Shown here piece after piece: positions 39,178 through 47,937 of a stretch of 64,000 bases of DNA (positions are counted from its first letter, which is position 1; every line of letters begins with the position of its first letter). A program made the translations under genes and the position numbers. The stretch is taken from contig JAAYJS010000031.1 of NCBI GenBank assembly GCA_012522805.1, positions 62,001 to 126,000 on the forward strand, written 5' to 3'. Source of the stretch: Eubacteriaceae bacterium (lineage in GTDB: Bacteria > Bacillota > Clostridia > Eubacteriales > Eubacteriaceae). Under the pieces are notes generated by a model that searched no databases, was not told the DNA's origin, and worked only from the letters and a program-made list of their open reading frames with translations.

Positions 39178-40852
39178 GTGATGATGCCTCCTTTTTCAAT
39201 TTGGTCAGTAAGCCCGGTTTAATTTGCGCTTTGACGCGAATGTTTTTGTCTACACCATAATAGCCCTGAACCATATTAAAGGAACTTGCTTCAACAATTT
39301 CCGCCTCGATTTGATCCTGAGGGAGCCCCAGGGTTGTCCCGGCTTTAGAAACTAGCTCCAACGCATAATCTTGAGCCTTATCCAGATTGTAATCCTTGCC
39401 TATTTTCTCGTAAATTTCCAACTCCGGTACGGATAGTATTTTTCTTTCCGTATCGGCGATCATATTGATCTCTACAGTTGGCTTTGCTAAAGCGGCGCCG
39501 ATGGCATTGGCCACCTCGTACCTCTCGGGATAGAATACCGGAAGTTCCAGGGATTCTTCCAAATATGGTGCTAAGGCTTGTGCCGGGCCACCGATCATTT
39601 CCACAGCTTGTGGTTTGATGCGTCTATCTTGCAAAAGTTTTTCGATGGTGTAAACTGGGTTCGCATTGAGTTGATCTAAAATTTCTTCGATGGTTTCTTT
39701 TATTTTTTGACCTACCATCGAGACGATTTTCAAAGCCAAAGCTTTCGGTTCTAAGCCGATTTCCTGAGCCATTTCCTTCAACTTGTCTTTGCTCTTATCC
39801 GGGTATTGCCCCGTCATTTTGCCCAAATATACCAGAGCATCCGTAGGTGTCAGGTGTTTTCCACCAAAGGCTACGGCGGCATCCAATCGTTTGGGGCCAA
39901 TTTTAATGGTGTTTTCTTCGATGCGCACATGGCTATCGCCACCTAAGCCGATGGACACGCTGTAGATAGCTCGCACTAAGGTTTTTCTGCGGTCGATTTC
40001 GATACCGGTGGGCTCAAAGACCGGCGTACCATCTACCAAGAAGAAGATATCTGTTGTTGTGCCGCCGATGTCGATGAGGCAACGGTCGGTTTGAGCGTCA
40101 TCAAACAACGCACGCATACCCATAAAACTGGCCGCCGGACCGGATAGGATGGTTTCGACCGGTTTGTTCAAAGCGCCTTTTAAATCGATGGTACCACCAT
40201 CGGCCTTTAAAATATAAATCGGCGCTGTGATCCCTTTTTGAGCTAGAGCCTCCAACATGTGGTTGGTAAAATTGCGAAAAGTGCTCGCTACCGCTGCATT
40301 TAAGTAAGCGGTTTGTACTCGCCTTGGGAAATTGAGCTTTCCGGATAATTGATGCCCCATGGTGATTTCCTCGTAGTCCGACTTAAAAAAATCGTGGATT
40401 CGCTGTTCAAATTCCGGATTTCTCGTTGAAAACTTGTTGACAATGGCGAGCGCCTCGATGGGATTTTGTGAAAAATTTTCCTTGATCTCAGCTAACTCTT
40501 TCATGTCCAAATCTCGTACAACGATGCCACGGTGATCGACAGAACCGGAAAGGTATGCCAGATAAGACCCCAAATCTTCAAACACCCATTTGAGTCCGGG
40601 TCCGGTTTGTAAAATGACACCTACCTCTGAGATATTATTTTCGACAATAGCGTTCGTACAGATGGTCGTACTTAAATTAATTCTATTTATGTTTTGTGGA
40701 TCGATATTCTGAAGTAATTCTTCTAAACAATGCCAAATGCTAAAAAAATAATTTTCCCTATCAACGGGATGTTTGACAGTTTTTATCAGGGATCCATCAT
40801 GGATTGCGACACCGTCGATATTGGTGCCACCCATATCTATACCAATAATCAC
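39167..40852 (-). CDS. Hydantoinase/oxoprolinase family (HyuA-like) protein
   Basis: A 561-residue ASKHA-fold protein with IIGIDMGGTNIDGV at the start and LIDIGGTTTDIFFLVDG near 285, the two ATP-phosphate loops of HyuA, oxoprolinase and acetone-carboxylase beta subunits. There is no HyuB partner, so hydantoin hydrolysis is uncertain. GTG 40852 is chosen: AGGAGG lies six bases upstream and the first beta-strand begins at once. It forms a two-gene operon with the deacetylase-like gene, divergent from the uroporphyrinogen-decarboxylase-fold gene. Confidence 0.82.
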   Translation of the reverse strand: MIIGIDMGGTNIDGVAIHDGSLIKTVKHPVDRENYFFSIWHCLEELLQNIDPQNINRINLSTTICTNAIVENNISEVGVILQTGPGLKWVFEDLGSYLAYLSGSVDHRGIVVRDLDMKELAEIKENFSQNPIEALAIVNKFSTRNPEFEQRIHDFFKSDYEEITMGHQLSGKLNFPRRVQTAYLNAAVASTFRNFTNHMLEALAQKGITAPIYILKADGGTIDLKGALNKPVETILSGPAASFMGMRALFDDAQTDRCLIDIGGTTTDIFFLVDGTPVFEPTGIEIDRRKTLVRAIYSVSIGLGGDSHVRIEENTIKIGPKRLDAAVAFGGKHLTPTDALVYLGKMTGQYPDKSKDKLKEMAQEIGLEPKALALKIVSMVGQKIKETIEEILDQLNANPVYTIEKLLQDRRIKPQAVEMIGGPAQALAPYLEESLELPVFYPERYEVANAIGAALAKPTVEINMIADTERKILSVPELEIYEKIGKDYNLDKAQDYALELVSKAGTTLGLPQDQIEAEIVEASSFNMVQGYYGVDKNIRVKAQIKPGLLTKLKKEASSHES

Positions 40853-41512
40853 TTGAGTCCTCCTAATCAAGAATACTGTTTTAATCATATCATGGATGGG
40901 GTTGAGATGCCTGAGGCGAGCTGTGGAATATGGAGGTAAACCTATGGATCTTCAATTACAATCAGCTGAACGGGTTGTCAAATACCGAGTTGTATGTAGC
41001 CGATACAAAATAAAAAGAGCTCCTTTAGCAGCACTCTACAAGCTAAATTTTGTCATGATAGCGAACTTAATTTTTGTTAATCTGAATTGATAGGAGTTAG
41101 CGGGCATCGCGGATCAATTTTTAAATGACATCGCCATAAAGGCAAGGCTCTTTGTTGTGGTGGAGTGTCCCACGGCTGGTTGAAATTGGACTTTGATACA
41201 AATTTTTTGAAGAAATTATTCTTATCACGATTGACCCATGCCGGCATTACCCACTTGGCGTATAGACGTTTTAGGGCAACCGTGCGCACCGACCGGGGCC
41301 ACGTCGTCTTTTAAAACGAAGCCCCATGATTCTATAAAACCCTTTGAGTATCCAATTTTAGTCTAAAAGACAAAATTTAAAACAGAAGGCCTAATCATCT
41401 TAGATGCACCAAGAGTTGATCAAGCAGAGATTTTGTGAAAGTCTATAAAATGTCTGACAGTCTTTAATTTATTGTTTTTTATTAAATAATGATTAACACC
41501 TACATACAACGA

Positions 41513-41542
41513 TTGACAACAACATAAAAACAATTGTAAAAT
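41513..41542 (+). promoter_or_regulatory. Promoter of the uroporphyrinogen-decarboxylase-like gene
   Basis: TTGACA (41513-41518), 18-base spacer, TAAAAT (41537-41542). Leader of about 135 bases. Confidence 0.6.
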
Positions 41543-41549
41543 AAAAACA

Positions 41550-41563
41550 AGAAAACGTTTACA
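41550..41563. promoter_or_regulatory. cre-like catabolite control site
   Basis: AGAAAACGTTTACA, complement TGTAAACGTTTTCT, matches the CcpA cre consensus TGNAANCGNWNNCW. It lies across the predicted transcript start, the usual position for CcpA repression. Confidence 0.55.
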
Positions 41564-41686
41564 CCTCTTATCTTCGCTTCATAAAAATATTTTAAAAATT
41601 CAAAAGAGAGGTAAAAATTAGCAACTAGTTCGGGTTCCTATTAAGAGAAGTGGAGTTTTAGTATTATAAAGAAAAGAGGTTTGAAA

Positions 41687-42946
41687 ATGTCTACAGAATT
41701 TTTATCCAAGTATGACGAAAAACTCGAACGATTGGACAAAAGCGTCAAGTTGGAAAAAGTTGACCGGGTTCCTATGGCGGCTGCAACACTATATTTTCCT
41801 GCGAAATATTCCAATATTTCTTATGCATCGATGTTTTACGACAACGAGAAATATACGCGAGCAGCCTCAAAATTTGCACTGGATTTTGATTGGGATGCGG
41901 TTTGTTTTTTGCGATCCTTTGAAACGGTTCCCTTAGGGCTGTCCCTTGCTGCAGTAGATCCCGAATTAGCCATCAATGTAGCGATTGCATCTGTTTTGGG
42001 TGGCGGGTTTGCCCATGATATTTTAAAAGATCACTATTCTGATCAACCGGGTAGGGAATCTCCCGAGGGTTTGGAATCGCAATTTACCATTAAGAAGCCA
42101 TTAATGGATGGAGAAGAGTACGATGCCTTGGCAGAAAATCTTCTACAGTATTTAGCGGAAATAATTGTGCCGAGAATTTATGGCAGTTTAAACAATCCCG
42201 GCAGCATGGAATCCAATGCAGCTCTCATAGAGTTTGGATTGCAATTAGGTGGCGCCTTGGCTCATGTTCAAAAATTTACCCAGAGGATGAAAGAGGTCCA
42301 TTGTCCACCTTGGTACATGGCATTGGCGCCCAATCCATTGGATTTTTTAGGCGCCTTTTTAAGAAATTTTGACAAGGTTTTATACGATATTCGACGGTAT
42401 CCCAAACAAATTTTAAAAATTTGTGAAGCTTTAGCGCCGGTGTTTTTGGCGGTGGGCAAGGCAACCGGACAGATATCCTACGCCCTTACCGGATCGCGAA
42501 GAGTTTTTTTGCCCGTTTGGTACAATAGTTTTTTATCTCAAAAACAATACCAAGAATTTCATTGGCCTTTTATCAGATACATCGCAGAAGAATTGATCGC
42601 AGATGATTTTACACCATTATTTTCCTTTCAAGGAGAGCACGACCATCTTCTACAAACGATTTTGGAGTTGCCGGAAGCCAAGGTCATAGCATGGTTTGAT
42701 CGAACAGATGTGGTCAAGGCCAAGGGAGTTATCGGCGAACACTCTTGCATTGCGGGGGGTATCTCGCCTTCCATTTTAATAGGTAGAAGCGTCGAAGAAG
42801 TAGATCGAGAAATCAAAAGGATCCTTTATGAAATGAAGACAGCACGGGGGTACATACATACCCTACCTTTCAATGCCATTGGACCGGCCAAAATTGAAAA
42901 CATTCAAGCGATGACAGAAGCGATCCTTCAATACGGTAGGTATTAA
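41687..42946 (+). CDS. Uroporphyrinogen decarboxylase (URO-D) fold protein, probable methyltransferase-type
   Basis: A 419-residue protein of the URO-D superfamily, which includes corrinoid methyltransferases such as MtaA and CmuA as well as heme HemE. It has the N-terminal DRVPMAAATLYFPAKYSNIS region, a LAPNPLDFL stretch and a C-terminal LPEAKVIAWFDRTDVVKAKGVIG segment matching the barrel strands of the family. No heme genes are near, so a methyl-transfer or catabolic role is more likely than HemE. ATG 41687 has AGAGG seven bases upstream; TTG 41681 is in frame. Confidence 0.75.
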   Translation: MSTEFLSKYDEKLERLDKSVKLEKVDRVPMAAATLYFPAKYSNISYASMFYDNEKYTRAASKFALDFDWDAVCFLRSFETVPLGLSLAAVDPELAINVAIASVLGGGFAHDILKDHYSDQPGRESPEGLESQFTIKKPLMDGEEYDALAENLLQYLAEIIVPRIYGSLNNPGSMESNAALIEFGLQLGGALAHVQKFTQRMKEVHCPPWYMALAPNPLDFLGAFLRNFDKVLYDIRRYPKQILKICEALAPVFLAVGKATGQISYALTGSRRVFLPVWYNSFLSQKQYQEFHWPFIRYIAEELIADDFTPLFSFQGEHDHLLQTILELPEAKVIAWFDRTDVVKAKGVIGEHSCIAGGISPSILIGRSVEEVDREIKRILYEMKTARGYIHTLPFNAIGPAKIENIQAMTEAILQYGRY

Positions 42947-43110
42947 ATGATTTCTTCGGTCAGCATTGAGAAAACCTGAAGTTATCAAAAGGCGACCTTC
43001 AAAGCATGAAAAGCATAAGAAGATTCACTGAGTTTGGGATCAACTCAATTGAAGTTAAATTTACGGAGAGGAAATTCAACAGGATCCAGTTTGTATGGAT
43101 GATTTTCAAT
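42947..43110. other. Gap before the ahpF duplicate
   Basis: No gene seen; ends where sequence similarity to the region after the flavodoxin gene begins. Confidence 0.4.
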
Positions 43111-43566
43111 ATGGAATAAGACTCTAAATAAATAAAAAACCGCTCCTAACAGAGCGGTTTTTTATTTGCTATGAGCCGTCAAAGACTCAAAGTTCGTTCA
43201 TAAAAAATCATATATGCTTATTATACACAAAGGTACTCATGGATTCTAGGTATCGCATACCTGGGAGGATCGCAGTGAGTTTACCCTGTCGGATTAAAGA
43301 ATCCTAGACGCCAAGGCTGCAGTAGTATCACTTCTCATGGAAATGACAATTTGTTTGTAGGCGGTGTCGGTGCAGTCCTCTGCGGTATCAATGCCCTTTG
43401 CAGAAGTTGCCCCGTGGCTGACAACGACAATTTCGCCCCGAGGGTTTAACGCTAGGGTGTCTTGAACCCAAGCGGTGTCGGGTAGCAAGTCGATTTGCAC
43501 AAAGACGCCATGAACGTCGAGGGTTGTCTTCTCGTTGCCGGTGGGATCTTTGTAGCGGATAGCATT
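43111..43566 (-). repeat. Decayed duplicate of the ahpF 3' end and its terminator (copy 1)
   Basis: This stretch aligns along its whole length with 44772-45290: the same ATGGAATA-GACTCTAAA entry, the same terminator (ACCGCTC/GAGCGGT), the same AGGTATC...ATACCT...GGAGGATC block, then the last part of ahpF. A deletion of about 60 bases (near 43220) accounts for most of the length difference. The similarity stops sharply at GATAGCATT. The two copies are direct repeats enclosing the DUF3793 and flavodoxin genes. Confidence 0.9.
43133..43163. terminator. Terminator, copy 1
   Basis: ACCGCTC (43139-43145) and GAGCGGT (43152-43158) flanked by A- and T-runs; works in both directions and may now end the URO-D-like transcript. 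Confidence 0.8.
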
Positions 43567-43569
43567 CAT
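43294..43569 (-). pseudogene. C-terminal ahpF fragment
   Basis: A 91-codon frame nearly identical to the end of AhpF (from NAIRYKD to TAAL). Conserved positions are damaged: the FAD-binding AGDC reads AEDC, YAAG reads DTAE, GSGAT reads RSDT, and a one-base deletion changes the last ten residues (ASRIL instead of AYDYLIRQG). It has no ribosome site. It is a remnant of the duplication and not expected to be functional. Confidence 0.9.
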
Positions 43570-43700
43570 TGGATTTTATTTGTCAGATTCATCATTAAAT
43601 AAATGCTTTTTTATAAAGATTATTTTCAAGATGGCAACAAGTGCTGAGAAGGCCGTTATTATGGGCTATAAAAATATAGTGAAAATATCAAATAAAAGGA

Positions 43701-43729
43701 TTGACAGAATAGTTAGAAGATGATAACAT
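43701..43729 (+). promoter_or_regulatory. Promoter of the DUF3793-flavodoxin pair
   Basis: TTGACA (43701-43706), 17-base spacer, TAACAT (43724-43729), 36 bases before the start codon. Confidence 0.7.
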
Positions 43730-43765
43730 TTAAAAAGCTAGAAAACATATTTGAGAGGTGAATGA

Positions 43766-44323
43766 ATGAGCCCACATTTTGAGCATCTGTTAACCCGTCA
43801 TTGTGCTCCGGCAATTATGGGAGCAAAGGTGTCCAACTTGGTAATGGTTAGTAAAGAGGACTATCCCGATATCGACGAAATCTTGAAACACTATAATATA
43901 CTGTTCTCTAAACGCAAGTTAAAGTTTGCTGCTTTAAAAGAGAGCGCATACAAGCACGGGATATTGGTTTACAATCAAGATATGATGGCCGAGCTTCTGG
44001 AATGCCCTCGCATTCGTCAATTTTTAAAAAATTATGGTTACGACCTATGTTTAAACTCTCAAGATTGCATAAAAAGATTAAAAGAAAGACTGCAAAATGG
44101 CAAAGAGTTTCCCCATGAAATCGGTGTTTTCTTAGGTTATGCACTAGACGATGTCGATTGTTTTATCAAACATAAGGGCAAGCATTATACATTTTGCGGT
44201 TACTGGAAAGTATACGACAACCCGGAGGAAAAGATGGAAACTTTTAAACGTTACGATAGGTGTAGAGAAGCCTTAGAAACGCAGTTAGACAATCACGGAT
44301 CCTTACAAAAAGCATTACATTAG
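43766..44323 (+). CDS. DUF3793 family protein
   Basis: A 185-residue protein matching DUF3793: N-terminal CAPAIMGAKVSNLVMVSKED, a central KHGILVYNQDMMAELL, and FPHEIGVFLGYALDDVDCFIKHKG with YTFCGYWKVY near 140. Proteins of this family are common in anaerobic Firmicutes, often beside a flavodoxin as here, and their function is unknown. Several conserved Cys residues suggest a redox or metal role. Start has GAGAGGTG upstream; the flavodoxin gene follows after eight bases. Confidence 0.85.
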   Translation: MSPHFEHLLTRHCAPAIMGAKVSNLVMVSKEDYPDIDEILKHYNILFSKRKLKFAALKESAYKHGILVYNQDMMAELLECPRIRQFLKNYGYDLCLNSQDCIKRLKERLQNGKEFPHEIGVFLGYALDDVDCFIKHKGKHYTFCGYWKVYDNPEEKMETFKRYDRCREALETQLDNHGSLQKALH

Positions 44324-44331
44324 GAGGAATT

Positions 44332-44760
44332 ATGGATAAAGTAGCGGTAATTTATTGGAGCGGATCAGGTAATACTGAAAAAATGGCTGAAAGCATTGTT
44401 GAAGGCATCAAATCTGCCGGTGTTGAAGCCGACCTGTCATTTTGCACAGATTTTGATATGAATGCAGTTGATCAATACGAAAAATTTGCCTTTGGTTGCC
44501 CCTCTATGGGTGACGAAGTTTTGGAAGAAGACGAATTTGACCCTTTCTTTGAAGAAATCGAAAAGCATCTCAGCGGCAAAAAGGTAATTCTTTTTGGATC
44601 CTACGGCTGGGGAGACGGCGAATGGATGGAAGATTGGGAAGAAAGAGTTCGCAATTTAGACGCTTATTTATTCGACGACGGTCTGATCTTAAACGAAGAA
44701 CCCGATGACGACGGCCTTGCAGAGTGTGTCGATTTGGGAAAAAGCTTTGCCAAGTGCTGA
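44332..44760 (+). CDS. Flavodoxin
   Basis: A 142-residue FMN protein with the phosphate-binding loop WSGSGNTEKMA (residues 9-19), the 50s loop FGCPSMGDEVLEEDEF and the SYGWGDGEWMEDW loop around the isoalloxazine ring. Acidic throughout, as expected for a low-potential electron carrier replacing ferredoxin. Possible partners include the anaerobic RNR activase or dehydratase activator, but nothing in the sequence proves it. TAGGAGG site upstream; terminator follows. Confidence 0.95.
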   Translation: MDKVAVIYWSGSGNTEKMAESIVEGIKSAGVEADLSFCTDFDMNAVDQYEKFAFGCPSMGDEVLEEDEFDPFFEEIEKHLSGKKVILFGSYGWGDGEWMEDWEERVRNLDAYLFDDGLILNEEPDDDGLAECVDLGKSFAKC

Positions 44761-44771
44761 AGTAGATTATA

Positions 44772-45290
44772 ATGGAATAGGACTCTAAACAAATAAAAAA
44801 ACCGCTCGTTACAGAGCGGTTTTTTATTTGCTATGAGTCGTCAAAGACCCAAATTTCATTCACAAAAATCACATTTGCTTACTATTTTTAGAATATTGTC
44901 TTTACTCAGCCCCATTGGCGCTGTATTCAGGATTTCAATACTCACTACACAAAGATACTCATGGACTTTAGGTATCTTATACCTAGGAGGATCCTATTGA
45001 GTTTACCCTTGTCGGATTAAATAATCGTAGGCGCCCAAGGCTGCGGTAGCACCGCTGCCCATGGAAATGATAATTTGTTTGTAGGCGGTGTCGGTGCAGT
45101 CCCCTGCGGCATAAATGCCCTTTGCAGACGTTGCCCCGTGGCTGTCAACGACAATTTCGCCCCGGGGGTTTAATGCTAGGGTGTCTTGTACCCAAGCGGT
45201 GTCGGGTAGCAAGCCGATTTGCACAAAGACACCTTCAACGCCGAGGGATGTCTCTTCGTTGCTGGTGCGATCCTTGTAGCGGATAGCATT
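44772..45290 (-). repeat. Parent copy of the duplicated ahpF 3' region (copy 2)
   Basis: Aligns with the decayed copy at 43111-43566. It comprises the intact ahpF C-terminal codons, the 240-base 3' region and the shared terminator. Confidence 0.9.
44795..44826. terminator. Bidirectional terminator between flavodoxin and ahpF, copy 2
   Basis: ACCGCTC (44801-44807) and GAGCGGT (44814-44820) with flanking A- and T-runs; serves the rightward flavodoxin and, 180 bases from its stop, the leftward ahpF. Confidence 0.88.
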
Positions 45291-46538
45291 GACTTTCTTT
45301 TCGCCCTCAATGGCTAAGGTTTGTGCATTGGTTACCACAGAGATATTTTTGAGTTGTGACAACCTTTTTTGCAAGACTTGATCCGCCTTTAATTCCGGTA
45401 GAAACTCAATGACGTTGACGTGATTGACGATGCCCGACAAATCGATGGCAGCTTCGATTCCGGAGTTGCCTCCGCCGATAACGGCGATATCCTTCCCTTT
45501 AAATAGTGGGCCGTCACAGTGGGCACAGTAAGCGATGCCTTTGTTTTTAAATTCTTGTTCGCCGGGAACACCAACCTCTCTCCATCGCGCGCCGGTTGCG
45601 ATGACAACGGTTTTAGCTTTTAAATGTGCCCCGGATTCTAAATGAAGTTCCCAAAGATCGTTTTTTTCCTCGAGCTTTGCGGCCATTTGATTCTCTATGA
45701 TTTCGATGGGATAGGCCTGCACGTGTTCTTTAACTTGTGTCATGAGTTTGGAGCCTTCGATATAGGGGGTGCCGATCATATTTTCGATACCCAAGGTTTC
45801 CTGAACCTGTCCACCAAATTCATCACAAACAATCCCGGTGCGAATACCCTTACGTGCTGCGTAGATGGCAGCGGCTGCTGCCGAAGGTCCACCACCGACA
45901 ATGAGCATATCGAAGGGATCCATTTCATTGAGATAGGAAGAATCGGCCGGTGATGCCACCAAATTTAAGAGGGAATCCATACTTTGGCGACCGCTGACAA
46001 ACTCCTTGCCGTTTAAAAAGACAGTGGGTACGGCCATGATATCCCGTTCTTCTACCAGCGCCCGATGCATGCCCCCATCGATCATGGTGTGGCGTATCTT
46101 GGGGTTGAGAACGCTCATAATATTCAGGGATTGTACGACTTCGGGACAATTGGTACAACTTAAGCTGGCAATGGTTTCGAAATGCAGATCTCGATCGATT
46201 TCTACAATACGCCTTTGCTGCTCCTCAGTTATTTTTGGCACCCGACCACTGACTTGCAGTAAAGCCAATACAAAGGATTCAAACTCATGCCCTAGAGGCA
46301 CGCCGGCAAATACAATGCCGCTGTCGTAATCCTTTCGATTGATGGCAAAGGCAGGCTGTAAGAACAATGGCTTCTCTTCGACGGACAATTTTTCGGACAT
46401 CTGGGCGATTTCTTCAACAAAAGCCGATAATTCTTCGGAGGCTTCGTCATCACCGAGATGCAGATGAAAAACCACAGGTTTTTCAAGATATTCTAAGTAT
46501 TGTACTAATTGTTGTTTTAAAGTTTTATCTAAAGCCAT
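45003..46538 (-). CDS. ahpF: Alkyl hydroperoxide reductase subunit F (thioredoxin-reductase-like)
   Basis: A 511-residue flavoprotein: N-terminal double-thioredoxin domain with the redox pair in SCTNCPEV (about 128), FAD/NAD domains with GGGPSAAAAAIYAARKG (about 213), the second redox pair in AYCAHCDGPLF (about 340), GGGNSGIEAA and a final AAGDCTDTAYKQ. It passes electrons from NAD(P)H to AhpC. Eight bases downstream of ahpC in the same operon. The very end of this gene has been duplicated at 43.1-43.6 kb. Confidence 0.96.
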   Translation of the reverse strand: MALDKTLKQQLVQYLEYLEKPVVFHLHLGDDEASEELSAFVEEIAQMSEKLSVEEKPLFLQPAFAINRKDYDSGIVFAGVPLGHEFESFVLALLQVSGRVPKITEEQQRRIVEIDRDLHFETIASLSCTNCPEVVQSLNIMSVLNPKIRHTMIDGGMHRALVEERDIMAVPTVFLNGKEFVSGRQSMDSLLNLVASPADSSYLNEMDPFDMLIVGGGPSAAAAAIYAARKGIRTGIVCDEFGGQVQETLGIENMIGTPYIEGSKLMTQVKEHVQAYPIEIIENQMAAKLEEKNDLWELHLESGAHLKAKTVVIATGARWREVGVPGEQEFKNKGIAYCAHCDGPLFKGKDIAVIGGGNSGIEAAIDLSGIVNHVNVIEFLPELKADQVLQKRLSQLKNISVVTNAQTLAIEGEKKVNAIRYKDRTSNEETSLGVEGVFVQIGLLPDTAWVQDTLALNPRGEIVVDSHGATSAKGIYAAGDCTDTAYKQIIISMGSGATAALGAYDYLIRQG

Positions 46539-46546
46539 AGGAATAT

Positions 46547-47110
46547 TTAAATCTTACCAACGAGATCGAGCCCGGGAGTGAGAGTTTTTTCTCCTTCTTT
46601 CCATTTTGCAGGGCATACTTCACCTGGATTTTTAGAAACATATTGAGCAGCTTTAACTTTGTTTATCAAGGTGCTTGCATCTCGTCCGATACCATCGGCA
46701 TTGATCTCAGCGGCTTGTACCACGCCTTCGGGGTCTATTAAGAAAGTACCTCTTTGAGCAAGGCCGGCATCTTCATCTAAGATGTCAAAACTTCTTGTTA
46801 TCGCTTGACTCGGGTCTGCTAACATATGGTAGGTAATTTTTCCAATAGCTTCAGAGTGGTCGTGCCATGCTTTGTGTACAAAATGTGTATCGGTAGAAAC
46901 AGAGTAAACCTCTACTCCTAATTCCTTAAGAGCGGGGTATTGCTCTTGCAAATCTTCCAATTCTGTAGGGCAAACAAAGGTAAAATCTGCGGGATAAAAG
47001 CAGAAAATACTCCATTGACCCATTAAGTCTTCATCGGTTACTTCGACAAAATCGTCGTTATAATACGCTTGCGCTTTAAAAGGTTCGATTTTTTTTCCAA
47101 TCATTGACAT
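46547..47110 (-). CDS. ahpC: Alkyl hydroperoxide reductase subunit C (peroxiredoxin)
   Basis: A 187-residue typical 2-Cys peroxiredoxin. The peroxidatic Cys is in [12 protein letters not shown] (about 48) and the resolving Cys in GEVCPAKW (about 167), with the [14 protein letters not shown] strand between. It reduces hydrogen peroxide and organic peroxides with AhpF, a normal oxygen-defence module in anaerobes. First gene of the operon, from a promoter overlapped by a palindrome. Confidence 0.97.
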   Translation of the reverse strand: MSMIGKKIEPFKAQAYYNDDFVEVTDEDLMGQWSIFCFYPADFTFVCPTELEDLQEQYPALKELGVEVYSVSTDTHFVHKAWHDHSEAIGKITYHMLADPSQAITRSFDILDEDAGLAQRGTFLIDPEGVVQAAEINADGIGRDASTLINKVKAAQYVSKNPGEVCPAKWKEGEKTLTPGLDLVGKI

Positions 47111-47172
47111 AATTTAATCTCCTTTAAATGTACTTGTCGACACAATCATAAATTAGATTGCGCTAACTCATG

Positions 47173-47203
47173 TGTAGTATACTACAAATCGGAATCATTT
47201 CAA
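47173..47203 (-). promoter_or_regulatory. ahpCF promoter overlapped by a palindrome
   Basis: Minus-strand TTGAAA (47198-47203), 16-base spacer, TATACT (47176-47181). The -10 lies inside TGTAGTATACTACA (47173-47186), a perfect 14-bp palindrome that looks like an operator. It is not a good PerR box (TTATAATNATTATAA). Confidence 0.65.
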
Positions 47204-47299
47204 AGTAAACTTAATAAATACAGTATACATTTAAGATTAAGCTGCGGATAAGTTAAAAAATAGCGTCAAAACCGCCATATTCAGAAGGCCGACACAACC

Positions 47300-47335
47300 A
47301 AAGAACCTTAATTTCGTTTGAAATTAAGGTTCTTT
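47300..47335. terminator. Perfect 16-bp hairpin between ahpC and a small membrane protein
   Basis: AAAGAACCTTAATTTC (47300-47315) and its exact inverse at 47320-47335 with a four-base loop. T-runs are only three long; probably the end of the leftward small gene. Confidence 0.5.
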
Positions 47336-47435
47336 GAACGATAACTCGATAGGGTAAACACCGATGACCGGTGCATTTTTTTATTCAGATTTTAAAATAA
47401 TATCAAATTCAAAGAGTTTTGGATGATTCAGGCCG

Positions 47436-47699
47436 TCAGATTTTATTCAGATAATTATCCAGGCAGGAGAGAGCCAAATAATCGATCAATTTGATAAAGG
47501 GAAAATATAAAATGAGGCTGACACTCACAAACAAGCCTATATAGAGCAAGATTTTTAGAATCAAAGGTTTAAACAAATGGATGTTGCGTTTGTCCATTTG
47601 TTCTAAAAAATGGACAAATATAATGGTGTTGGCAACAACGGCGATAAAAATAAAAATAGCGTGTTGAGCGATCTTATAAAGCCAGTAAAGGATACTCAT
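47436..47699 (-). CDS. Small membrane protein of unknown function
   Basis: An 87-residue protein with two membrane helices (about 11-31 and 45-70) separated by a short charged loop, beginning MSILYWLYK. ATG 47699 has GGGAGA upstream; longer in-frame starts do not. No family recognised. Single gene. Confidence 0.55.
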   Translation of the reverse strand: MSILYWLYKIAQHAIFIFIAVVANTIIFVHFLEQMDKRNIHLFKPLILKILLYIGLFVSVSLILYFPFIKLIDYLALSCLDNYLNKI

Positions 47700-47937
47700 G
47701 TTCTCTCCCATTGTGTAAGTTGTTATCGTCATAAAAATAGTGTAATACAAAGCGATCTTTCGCGGTGTTCAAGCGACTGCTCAAACCGATAGCATCATTA
47801 TACAACACGCAATTGAGTAAGGGCAATGATTGCGTTTAATTGGAGGATAAAAACAAACCGATCTTTGTGTTGAAGACGGGTTGGGGAAAGCGTGTTATGA
47901 TAAACTAAAGAAAAAGACAAAGGAAGCGGGAGGCAAA

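Larger units (their letters stand above)
40853..41686. other. 830-base divergent control region
   Basis: AT-rich region between the HyuA-like and the uroporphyrinogen-decarboxylase-like genes. Contains the rightward promoter and cre-like site listed separately. I see no gene with a ribosome site; the small frames at 40896 and 41077 look accidental. Confidence 0.5.

Noticed and set aside
39167-40852. Acetone carboxylase or true hydantoinase operon
   Set aside because: Only the HyuA-like ATPase is present; no HyuB or carboxylase subunits are adjacent.
47173-47186. PerR box at ahpC
   Set aside because: The palindrome TGTAGTATACTACA matches TTATAATNATTATAA poorly; kept only as an unassigned operator.
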